This document shows positions 54,194-61,649 of a DNA stretch of 64,000 bases, piece by piece (the stretch's first letter is position 1; each line of letters opens with the position of its first letter). Below the pieces are notes generated by a model. That model ran no database searches. It was not told the DNA's origin and saw only the letters and a program-made list of their open reading frames with translations. The DNA is from RYN-230 sp963717125 (lineage in GTDB: Bacteria > Actinomycetota > Actinomycetes > Streptosporangiales > Streptosporangiaceae), in the NCBI GenBank assembly GCA_963717125.1, contig CAVQVG010000001.1, forward strand, positions 66,746-130,745, given 5' to 3'. Both the position numbers and the translations under genes were made by a program.

Positions 54194-55442
54194 TGAACGG
54201 CACTGGTGACCTGTCCGGGCTGGCCGTCGGCTACCTGGTGGGCAGCACGGCCGGTGGCACCGGCCGGCACGTGGCCATGCTGGCCAGCGGCTGCGCCGCC
54301 CGCGGTGCGACGGTCACCCTCTACGGTCCTGTTAGCCCGGGGGGGCGACCCCCGGACCCCCCGATCGCCGCTCCGCGCCGAGCGGCGGCGAGCCGCCGCG
54401 GCAAGGGGGGCGACCCCCGGGTCCCCCGATCGGCGCTCTGCGGCGGGCGGCGGCGAGCCGCCGCGGGCGGGGGAGCCGGGAAGCCTGTACTTCCGGGAGC
54501 TGGACATCGGGGACCGGCCGCGGCCGGTCCGCGACGCGCGGGCGGTGACCCGGCTGCGCCGCTGGCTGGGCCAGGACGCCCCGGACGTGCTGCACGCGCA
54601 CGGGCTGCGGGCGGGCGCGCTGGCCACGCTGGCCCTGGCCGGGCGGCCGTCCCGGCTCACCGCGCTGGTCGTCACGGTGCACAACGCGCCGCCGCCCAGC
54701 CAGCCCGCCGCCGCGGTGTACGCGGCGCTGGAACTGATCGTGGCCCGCCGGGCGGCCGCGGTGCTCCCGGTGTCCGCGGACCTGGCCGGCCGGCTGCGCC
54801 GCCGGGGCGCCCGGATCGCCGGGCGGGCGGTGGTCGCCGCCCCGGACACCCCGCCGCCCGGTCCGGCGCAGGTCGCGGCGGTGCGCCGGGAACTCGGCGG
54901 GGAGGGCCGCCCGGTGGTGCTCGCGGCCGCGGCTGGCCGCGCAGAAAGGCTTCGGCACGCTGCTCGACGCGGCCGCCCGCTGGCAGCGCCGCGACCCGGT
55001 GCCGCTGCTGGTCATCGCCGGAGACGGGCCGCTCGGCCCGGCGCTGCGCAGCCAGGCCGCCGCGGCCGGCACCGACGTGCGGTTCCTCGGCGCACGGTCC
55101 GATGTGCCGGTGCTGCTGGCCGCGGCGGACGTGGTGGTGGTGCCCAGCTCCTGGGAGGGCCAGCCGCTCATCGTCCAGGAGGCGCTGCGCGCGGGCCGCC
55201 CGCTGGTCGCCTCCCGGGCCGGCGGCATCGCCGATCTGACCGGCGCGGACGGCGCGATCCTCGTCCCGCCCGGCGACCCACGGGTGCTGGCCGCCGCGGT
55301 GACCCGGCTGCTGGATGACCCGCGGGAGGCCGCCGCGCTGGCCGCGGCGGCCCGGCGGCGGGCGGCCACGCTGCCCGGCGCGGATGCGGCGGTGGACCAG
55401 GCCGCGGCCGTGTATCTGCGGGTGCGCCCGGCGCGGGCTTGA
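54193..55442 (+). pseudogene. GT-B glycosyltransferase (GT4-like), broken by repeat insertion and a small indel
   Basis: Three frame pieces make one GT4 protein. 54193-54335 encodes VGYLVGSTAGGTGRHVAMLASGCAARGATVTLYGP. From about 54480 the next frame gives LYFRELDIGDRPRPVRD, DVLHAHGLRAGALA and VVTVHNAPPP. From about 54930 a third frame gives LAAQKGFGTLLDAAARW, LLVIAGDGPLGPAL and the donor-site motif VPSSWEGQPLIVQEALRAGRPLVAS. The first break is explained by two 65-bp repeat units (130 bp). The second is a 1-nt gain or 2-nt loss in GCGGCCGCGG near 54930. It is coupled to murJ. Probably inactive if the sequence is right. Confidence 0.85.
54340..54466. repeat. Two 62-bp direct repeats inserted in the glycosyltransferase gene
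   Basis: Copies at 54340-54401 and 54405-54466 (65-bp period), nearly identical. Each starts GGGGGGCGACCCCCGG, a self-complementary G/C block, and ends with the dyad CGGCGGCGAGCCGCCG. They resemble REP-like intergenic repeats of actinobacteria. Two units (130 bp) shift the frame by exactly the amount seen between the flanking coding pieces. Confidence 0.85.
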
Positions 55443-55492
55443 CACCGGGCCAGCCGGCCCGACGGCGACCGGCCAGGGGCCGACTTACCGGA

Positions 55493-55536
55493 CAGTACGT
55501 ATTTCCTTAGTAACATCGTGCTATTCCGCTTGAAAT
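55493..55536 (+). promoter_or_regulatory. 44-bp conserved motif, copy upstream of paralogue A
   Basis: Matches 58628-58671 at 35 of 44 positions without gaps. The conserved blocks are CAGTACGTA, ACATCG, GCTATTCCG and TTGAAAT. It lies about 55 bp before the ATG of paralogue A, in locally A/T-richer DNA, and probably contains a promoter and regulator site. Confidence 0.65.
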
Positions 55537-55589
55537 GTTTGCTCAACGTATGCTCGGCTGTCCCTTTGGGTGCATAGGTCCCTGGTTTC

Positions 55590-56984
55590 ATGGATCGCGC
55601 CCGATGGGGGAAACGCGTGCGATCACCAAGCCGACCGCCGAAACAGCCTGGGCCACGGCCCGGGCAGGCCGGCATGGGCGCCGGGCCCGCGGCTGAGCCG
55701 GGCCGCCGGACCGCGCCGCGCGGTTTCGCCGACGACGCCGCTCAGGACGCGGTGATCCTGTCGGTACAGGACATCAGGGCGGCCCAGGAAACGATCGCGC
55801 TGGCCCGCGCCGACCGCGAGGGTGGCCGCGACCCGGCTGGCCCGGACCAGCCGCTCGGGCCGCCCGACGCGCCGCTCGACCCGCCGGACCAGCCCGCCGG
55901 CGCCGCCAGCCCCGGCCCGGAGCGGCCGCCGGGGGCGAGTGGTTCCGGCGGTAGTCCCCCGGGGGAGCAGAGCGGAGGGCCGCCGCCCCGGGCTAACATC
56001 ACCCCGTCCTGGGGCACGGTGCTGGCCACCACCATCCGGCTGTGGTGGCAGCGGCACGGGCGGCCGGCTTCGGCCAGCCCACAGTGGCGGGTGATCGCCG
56101 TGGTGCTGCTGGTCGCCGTTGTGCTGGCCTGGGCCGCCCTCAGTCTCGCGCTGACCCGCAGCAACGGGCGGACCGGGAGCAGCGCGCCCAACCGCGGCAA
56201 CGGTTCTGATGCAAGTCGCCAGGCGGGCGGCACGACCGCGCTCAAGGCGGCCGCGGCGGCCCGCACGGCGGCCGCGGCGTGGCTGGCCCAGCAGGTCGCC
56301 TCGGATGCCATCGTGGCCTGCGACCCGCAGATGTGCGCGGTGCTCCAGCAGGCTGGCCTCCCCGCTGGCCGGCTGCTGGTGCTGGGTACCGCGACGTCCG
56401 GGCCGCTGAGCAGTGACGTCCTGGTGGCCACCGCGGGCGTGCGCCAGGAATTCGGCGCCCGGCTGAGCCAGGTCTACGCGCCAGACGTGCTGGCCAGTTT
56501 CGGCACCGGCAGCGCCCAGGTGGCTATCCGGGTGGTCGCGCCGGACGGGGCGGCCGCCTACGTCAGCAGCCTGCGGGCCGACCAGGCGGCCCGGCTGTCG
56601 GCCGGCAAGCAGTTGCTGCGCAACCCGCGGATCCACGCATCGACCGGTGCGCTCCCGGCGCTGGCCGACGGCCAGGTCGATGCCCGGCTGCTGACCGTGT
56701 TCGCCGCGCTGGCCACGCTGCACTCGGTGCGCGTGCTCGGTTTCGCCCCGGGGCCGGCCGGCGCCAGCCCGGGACTGCCGCTGCGCACCGCGTACCTCGC
56801 GCCCGCCGGGCCGGGCACCCCGCAGCGGCCGAACAGCATGCGGTCGCTGGTCAGCTTCCTGCGGGACCAGCTGGCCCCGTACCGCCCGGCCAGCATCACC
56901 GAGTTCCGGCTGCCCGGCGGCAGCCTCGCCCTGCGCGTCGAGTTCGCCGCACCGAGCCCGCTCGGGCTGCTCGGGAAGAGCTGA
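55590..56984 (+). CDS. Membrane-anchored surface protein, paralogue A
   Basis: 464 residues, function not recognised. A disordered Pro-rich cytoplasmic part (1-145) precedes the conserved PSWGTVLATTIRLWWQR, one membrane helix (about 168-190, VIAVVLLVAVVLAWAALS), then an extracellular domain with CDPQMC, VLASFGTGSAQVAIRVV, QLLRNPRIHAS and a conserved end APSPLGLLGKS. It is clearly homologous to the product at 58886-59932. The two cysteines may form a disulfide. It opens a cell-surface locus followed by DUF4397 and sortase genes. Confidence 0.8.
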   Translation: MDRARWGKRVRSPSRPPKQPGPRPGQAGMGAGPAAEPGRRTAPRGFADDAAQDAVILSVQDIRAAQETIALARADREGGRDPAGPDQPLGPPDAPLDPPDQPAGAASPGPERPPGASGSGGSPPGEQSGGPPPRANITPSWGTVLATTIRLWWQRHGRPASASPQWRVIAVVLLVAVVLAWAALSLALTRSNGRTGSSAPNRGNGSDASRQAGGTTALKAAAAARTAAAAWLAQQVASDAIVACDPQMCAVLQQAGLPAGRLLVLGTATSGPLSSDVLVATAGVRQEFGARLSQVYAPDVLASFGTGSAQVAIRVVAPDGAAAYVSSLRADQAARLSAGKQLLRNPRIHASTGALPALADGQVDARLLTVFAALATLHSVRVLGFAPGPAGASPGLPLRTAYLAPAGPGTPQRPNSMRSLVSFLRDQLAPYRPASITEFRLPGGSLALRVEFAAPSPLGLLGKS

Positions 56985-57046
56985 TCTGGTCCGCACATCT
57001 AACCGAAGATTCATCAGTCACTGGTCATCAGGACCGGGAGTGGGGA

Positions 57047-57928
57047 GTGCACGATGACAGGAAGTTCACGGTGTTCCGGCTGACCCGGCGGGTCGCCCTG
57101 CTGGCGGGCAGCGTGCTGCTCGGCGCGGCCACCGTCGCCGGCCCGGCCACCGCGGCGGCGGCCGCGCCCGCCGGGTCCGGCTGGATCAGGCTCGCCCATC
57201 TGTCCCCGAACACGCCAGCGGTGGACGTCTACCTCTACAGCTACGGCATGCCGAACGCCATGATCGTGCTGCATCACGTCAGCTACGGCACGGTGTCGCC
57301 GTATGAAAAGGTGGCCAGTGGCGAGTACACGGTGGCCATGCGGGCCACCGGCGCGTCCCCGTCCAGCACCCCGGTGCTGTCCAGCAACCTCATGGTGCAT
57401 CCCGGGCACGCATACACGGTGGCCGGGATGGGCCCGGAGAAGGAGCTGCGGCTCCAGGTGCTCGACGACCGGCTGAGCACGCCCAAGGGCAAGTCGCTGG
57501 TCCGGGTGATCCAGGCGTCGCTCAAGGAGCACCGGGTGACCGTCCAGGCCGGGCACCGCACGCTAGCCAGTGACCTGGCGTTCGCCAGCGTCACCGGGTA
57601 CACCGCCGACGCGCCCGGCAACTGGCCGGTGCACGCCACCGGCGGCACCGAGAGCTGGTCCGGGACGGTGCCGCTGACCGCGGGCTCGATCCACACGCTG
57701 GTCGTGCTGGACACGGCCAGCGGCCTCACGGTGACCACCCTGACCGACGCGGCGGGCAGTGGCGCGATGCCGCAGGGCGGCGCGGCCACCGGCCTGGGCG
57801 GCACCGCCCCCGGGCCGGCCTCCTCGCCGCTGCCGTGGCTGGCCGGGCTGGCGGGCGGCCTGCTGGCCGCCGCGGCCGCGGCCATCCGGCTGCGCCGCCA
57901 CCGGGCGGTGGCGCGGCACGCGCGCTGA
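57047..57928 (+). CDS. Secreted DUF4397-domain protein with C-terminal membrane anchor
   Basis: 293 residues. The signal peptide is RRVALLAGSVLLGAATVAGPATAAAAA. The DUF4397 domain (about 42-240) begins SGWIRLAHLSPNTPAVDVYLY and contains VASGEYTVAMRATGA and RVIQASLKEHRVTVQAG. A Gly/Pro linker, a hydrophobic segment (LPWLAGLAGGLLAAAAAAI) and an Arg-rich tail form a sorting-signal-like C-terminus. No standard LPxTG or LAxTG is seen. GTG 57047 has a GGGGA ribosome site. Its stop overlaps the sortase ATG, so the two are co-expressed. Confidence 0.85.
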   Translation: MHDDRKFTVFRLTRRVALLAGSVLLGAATVAGPATAAAAAPAGSGWIRLAHLSPNTPAVDVYLYSYGMPNAMIVLHHVSYGTVSPYEKVASGEYTVAMRATGASPSSTPVLSSNLMVHPGHAYTVAGMGPEKELRLQVLDDRLSTPKGKSLVRVIQASLKEHRVTVQAGHRTLASDLAFASVTGYTADAPGNWPVHATGGTESWSGTVPLTAGSIHTLVVLDTASGLTVTTLTDAAGSGAMPQGGAATGLGGTAPGPASSPLPWLAGLAGGLLAAAAAAIRLRRHRAVARHAR

Positions 57929-58611
57929 TGACGGACGGCGGGCCGGCCCGGCACGGCCGCGCCGGCCCGCTCTGGCGGAAGGTGGCACGGCGGCCGGTCG
58001 CGGTCGCCGTGCTGCTGGCCGGCCTGGTGGTGGTGTCGGTGGCCGGGGCTGGGCTGGCGCTGCGCACCGGCCGGCCCGGCCACCCGCCCCGCCCGCTGTC
58101 CGCCGCCGCCACCCGGCTGGTCCCGCTCGGCCAGGCCCCGCTGCCCCGGCCGGCCAGCCGCCGCCAGGTGCCGCTGCCGGTCGCGCTGCGGATCCCGGCC
58201 ATCGGCGTGCGGACCAGGCTGATCCGGCTGGGCATCACCGCGCAGGGCACGCTGCAGGTGCCAGCCAGCACCTCGGTGGCCGGCTGGTACACCGGCAGCC
58301 CGCGGCCCGGCGCGCTCGGCTCGTCGGTCATCGCCGGGCACATCGACTCCTACCTGGGCCCGGGTGTCTTCTACCGGCTGCGGCTGCTCCGCCCGGGCAA
58401 CAAGATCTTCGTCCGGCAGGCGGACGGCCGGCTGGCCACGTTCCGGGTAACCGCGGTGCACCAGTACCCGAAGGCGCACTTCCCCACCGCCCAGGTGTAC
58501 GGGCCCACCCCCGACGCCGAGCTGCACTTGATCACCTGCGGCGGCACGTTCGACGACGCCACCGGCTCGTACCTGAGCAACGTCGTCGTGTTCAGCACCG
58601 AGGTGCGCTGA
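57928..58611 (+). CDS. Class F-like sortase
   Basis: 227 residues: cytoplasmic start, one membrane anchor (about 24-46), linker, then the sortase domain from about 80. Catalytic His is in VIAGHIDSY and catalytic Cys in LHLITCGGTFDDATG. The TCGGxFDxxTGxY-NVVV pattern fits class F. By eye, the place of the catalytic Arg seems to be filled by Asn/Ser (YLSNVVVF), which needs a proper alignment. It probably anchors the DUF4397 protein encoded just before it (TGATG overlap). Confidence 0.88.
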   Translation: MTDGGPARHGRAGPLWRKVARRPVAVAVLLAGLVVVSVAGAGLALRTGRPGHPPRPLSAAATRLVPLGQAPLPRPASRRQVPLPVALRIPAIGVRTRLIRLGITAQGTLQVPASTSVAGWYTGSPRPGALGSSVIAGHIDSYLGPGVFYRLRLLRPGNKIFVRQADGRLATFRVTAVHQYPKAHFPTAQVYGPTPDAELHLITCGGTFDDATGSYLSNVVVFSTEVR

Positions 58612-58627
58612 GCAGCTGATTACTCAG

Positions 58628-58671
58628 CAGTACGTAGTCGCATGGAGACATCGCGCTATTCCGGTTGAAAT
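58628..58671 (+). promoter_or_regulatory. 44-bp conserved motif, copy upstream of paralogue B
   Basis: Gap-free match to 55493-55536. It begins 17 bp after the sortase stop. Its presence suggests that paralogue B was duplicated together with its control region. The 274-bp stretch 58612-58885 otherwise holds only the decayed or frameshifted N-terminal coding part of B. Confidence 0.65.
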
Positions 58672-58885
58672 TCACCCCTCAGCTGTGCTCCGCTAGGCAC
58701 CCTGGGATTGGGATGTCCTTGCTGCTCATCGGCCCGCTCACCGGGGGGACGTGCGGGTCCGGCGACAGCGCTCGCCTTGGGTGCAGTCCCGGCCATAACA
58801 CCGCCCCAGGACGCAGTGATCGTGTCAGGGCAGGACATGGGAGGCGAGGGCGCTGGCCGGGGAGCACAGCGAGACCGGGCACGGT

Positions 58886-59932
58886 GTGGCCGGGCTGGAC
58901 CAGCAGGATCGTGCGCCGGAGCGGCCGGCCGGCCCGGCCGCGCCGGACCGCCCACCGTCCTGGGGAACGGTCCTGGCCACCACCGTCCGGCTGTGGTGGC
59001 AGCGCCGGGTGCGGACCCGGGCAGGCCGCGCGCGCTGGCGGCTCACCGCGCTGATCGTCGTGGTCGCCGTGCTGGCCGTCGCGGCGGTCGTCGCCGTCGC
59101 CTTGACCCAGGCAAACCGGGGCCGGGCGACCGCGTCCCCGTCGGCCAGCAGCCGGGGCAGCACCGTCCCGGCGCTCAGCCCAGCCGAGGCCCAGGCCGCC
59201 GCCGCGGCCCGGACCAGCGCCGCCGGGTGGGTGGCCCACCAGGTCACCCCGGGCGCGATCGTGGCCTGCGATCCGCAGATGTGCGCCGACCTGGAGCAGG
59301 CCGGGCTGCCCGCGGGCCAGCTGGTCTACCTCGGCGTCGGCACGGCCGGGCCGCTGGAGAGCGATGTGCTGGTGGCCACCGCGGTGGTCCGGCAGCGCTA
59401 CGGCGCGCGGCTGGGCACCGGGTACGCGCCCAGCGTGCTGGCCAGTTTCGGCACCGGCAGTGCTCAGGTGGCCGTCCGGGTGGTGGCCCCGGGCGGGGCC
59501 GGCGCCTACGCCACCAGCCTGCGGGCTGACCTGGCCGCCCGGCTGTCGGCCGGCCAACAGCTGCTGCGCAACCCGCGGCTGCACGCGTCCACCGCGGTCC
59601 GCCGGGCGCTGGCCGCCGGGGAGGCCGACAGCAGGCTGCTGGCCGACTTCGCCGCGCTGGCCGCCGGGCACCCACTGCGGATCATCGACTTCGGCGCCGC
59701 GCCGGCCGGGCTGAGCCCGGGTCAGCCGCTGCGCACCGCCGACATCGCCCCGGCGGGCTTCGGCACCGTGCACCAGCCCGACAACCTGCGCCTGCTGTCC
59801 CGGCTGCTGCTGGCGGAGCCGGCCCGGTACCGCCCGGCCAGCCTGACCCGGCTGCGGCTGCGCGGCGGCACGGCCGTGCTGCGCCTCACGTTCACCGCGC
59901 CGAGCCCGCTCGGGCTGGGCGCGAAGGGCTGA
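58886..59932 (+). CDS. Membrane-anchored surface protein, paralogue B
   Basis: 348 residues from GTG 58886, homologous to A over PSWGTVLATTVRLWWQR, the membrane helix, CDPQMC, VLASFGTGSAQVAVRVV, QLLRNPRLHAS and the end APSPLGLGAKG. The N-terminal part is shorter. Upstream DNA in another frame still encodes QDAVIVSGQD, matching QDAVILSVQD of A, so a one-base insertion around 58850 has probably cut off the original start. No ribosome site precedes GTG 58886. Function unknown. Confidence 0.75.
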   Translation: MAGLDQQDRAPERPAGPAAPDRPPSWGTVLATTVRLWWQRRVRTRAGRARWRLTALIVVVAVLAVAAVVAVALTQANRGRATASPSASSRGSTVPALSPAEAQAAAAARTSAAGWVAHQVTPGAIVACDPQMCADLEQAGLPAGQLVYLGVGTAGPLESDVLVATAVVRQRYGARLGTGYAPSVLASFGTGSAQVAVRVVAPGGAGAYATSLRADLAARLSAGQQLLRNPRLHASTAVRRALAAGEADSRLLADFAALAAGHPLRIIDFGAAPAGLSPGQPLRTADIAPAGFGTVHQPDNLRLLSRLLLAEPARYRPASLTRLRLRGGTAVLRLTFTAPSPLGLGAKG

Positions 59933-59943
59933 CCCGCCGTCGG

Positions 59944-60609
59944 CTACCAGCCGCGGGCGCGCCATTCGGCCAGGTGGGGGCGTTCGGCGCCCAGGGTGGT
60001 GTCGTGACCGTGCCCGGGGTAGACCCAGGTGCCGTCCGGCAGCTCGCCGAACACCCGCGCTTCCAGGTCGTCCATCAGCTGGCCGAATCGCTCCGGGTCG
60101 CCCTGGGTGTTGCCCGGGCCGCCGGGGAACAGCGAGTCGCCGGTGAACAGGTGCGGCTCGCTGGCCAGCTCGCCGCCCGCGTCGTAGAGCAGCGCGATGC
60201 TGCCCGGCGTGTGGCCACGCAGGTGGATGACCGAGACGGTGCAGGTGCCGACCGGCACCGCGGCGGCGTTCTGTACCAAGGTGGTGACTGGTACGGGCAG
60301 CTCGCCGGCGTCGGCGGGATGCGCGACGGTGTCGGCGCCGGTGGCCGCCTGCACCTCGGGCAGCGCCTGCCAGTGGTCCCAGTGCTGGTGGGTGGTGATG
60401 ATCCGGCGCAGCGGGCGGTCGCCGATCAGCGCCAGCAGCAGGCCCGCCTCGTTGGCCGCGTCGATGAGCACGGCGTCGCCGGTCTCGGCGCAGGTCAGCA
60501 CGTAGGCGTTGTTGTCCATCGGGCCGACGGACAGCTTGCTCACGGTCAGGCCCGGCAGTTCCCGGGTGTCCGGCGGGCCGCCGGCAGTCACGTTTCCGGT
60601 GTAGGCCAC
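59944..60609 (-). CDS. Glyoxalase II-like MBL-fold hydrolase
   Basis: 221 residues. Zinc motif THQHWDHW, later metal ligands in LRGHTPGS, FTGDSLFP and VYPGHGHDT, the arrangement of glyoxalase II and related thioesterases. NNAYVLTCAETGDAVLIDAA is the typical start. It may act on mycothiol adducts, given the enzyme encoded next to it. GTG 60609 has AAGGAGAG upstream. Reads away from uvrA together with the next gene. Confidence 0.88.
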   Translation of the reverse strand: MAYTGNVTAGGPPDTRELPGLTVSKLSVGPMDNNAYVLTCAETGDAVLIDAANEAGLLLALIGDRPLRRIITTHQHWDHWQALPEVQAATGADTVAHPADAGELPVPVTTLVQNAAAVPVGTCTVSVIHLRGHTPGSIALLYDAGGELASEPHLFTGDSLFPGGPGNTQGDPERFGQLMDDLEARVFGELPDGTWVYPGHGHDTTLGAERPHLAEWRARGW

Positions 60610-60655
60610 CAGTCTCTCCTTGCGGTCAGGGTGCGATGGGTGAGGCGGTCCGCGG

Positions 60656-61381
60656 CTACCGCCACGGCGGCGGCGCCGGCACGGCGGCCGCCCCGGAGAC
60701 CTGCAGCCCGGCGCCGTCGGCCCGGCCGGACAGCCAGGCCAGCAGGCGCCCCGGCGTGCCGCGCACGACCAGGCCGGGCGGGCGGCGGCCGGCCGGGCCG
60801 ACCAGGAAACTGTCCGGCCAGCCGTCCGCGACGAGGCGGCAGGCGGTCATGTCCGGGTGGCCCGCGAACGCGCCGGCCACCCGGGGCAGCGCGTCGGCGA
60901 CGAACTCGGCGGGCCAGTCGCCGGGCGGGTAGCCGGTGCCCAGGTCGACGTGATGGAACTCCAGCTCGGATAGGCGGAGCCGGAGGATCCACCAGGCCGG
61001 GAAGTCCACGCCGCGCCGCTCGACCTGGGCCGCCCAGGCCGCCTCGGGCAGTTCCGCGGCCACCGCAGCCAGCCGGGCGGCGCTGCCGCGCAGGTCCGCG
61101 GTGAGATCGGCGGCGCTGCGCCCGGCGCCGGCCTCGATCTCCCCGTCCCGGGCCGCCTCGCTCGGGTACATCGGCGTCTTCGTGCCGGTGCGCGCCCAGT
61201 GCAGCAGGTTGCGGAGGCCGTCCGCGTTGCGCGCCAGGTGGGTGAGCACGTGCCCGCGGGTCCAGCCAGGCAGCCGGGAAGGCGCGGCCGCCGCCGCGTC
61301 GGTCAGGGCGCTGGCGCTGCTCAGCAGGCGGTCGGTCGATTCCTGAATGCCTGCCAGCTGCTGGGCGGTTTCGCGGTCCAC
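60656..61381 (-). CDS. Maleylpyruvate isomerase/DinB-family mycothiol-dependent enzyme
   Basis: 241 residues. The N-terminal DinB-like four-helix domain has SRLPGWTRGHVLTHLARNADG (metal-binding His) and RLSELEFHHVDL (two more His), the metal site of mycothiol-dependent maleylpyruvate isomerase and relatives. The C-terminal domain (about 160-235) is the usual SCP2-like MDMPI_C. AAAGGAGG (plus-strand 61385-61392) directly precedes GTG 61381, which I take as the start; an ATG at 61411 would add ten residues. Substrate not known. Confidence 0.86.
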   Translation of the reverse strand: MDRETAQQLAGIQESTDRLLSSASALTDAAAAAPSRLPGWTRGHVLTHLARNADGLRNLLHWARTGTKTPMYPSEAARDGEIEAGAGRSAADLTADLRGSAARLAAVAAELPEAAWAAQVERRGVDFPAWWILRLRLSELEFHHVDLGTGYPPGDWPAEFVADALPRVAGAFAGHPDMTACRLVADGWPDSFLVGPAGRRPPGLVVRGTPGRLLAWLSGRADGAGLQVSGAAAVPAPPPWR

Positions 61382-61411
61382 GGGCCTCCTTTTGGCGGGG
61401 TTCGGGGCCAT

Positions 61412-61649
61412 CCTCTCCCACGGGATGGCACCCTGGAAGAACCGGGGGCCGCCCGTGGTTGGGCATCACGTGGCAGGGGGTTCAGGGGCAGGGAGTTAGG
61501 TGGCCGGTTCAGGTGGCTGGGGCAGGTGGGTGAGCGTGGTAACGGGAAGCCTGGCGGCGGGTTCGGTGTTTTGTCAGTAGCCCCGAATAGCATGACGTGT
61601 CTTTGGCCGCCTGGGGGCTTCCCCATCATGATCCGGAGAACTGAACGCA
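61412..61649 (+). other. Divergent promoter region of uvrA
   Basis: 238 bp containing a G-run-rich plus-strand stretch (61477-61545) and a less G/C-rich part near 61565-61605. I could not find a LexA/SOS palindrome of the GAAC-N4-GTTC type nor a clean -35/-10 pair. Confidence 0.4.

Noticed and set aside
61477..61545. G-quadruplex or SOS box upstream of uvrA
   Set aside because: G runs are present but the fourth run is too far away for a compact quadruplex, and no GAAC-N4-GTTC palindrome exists.
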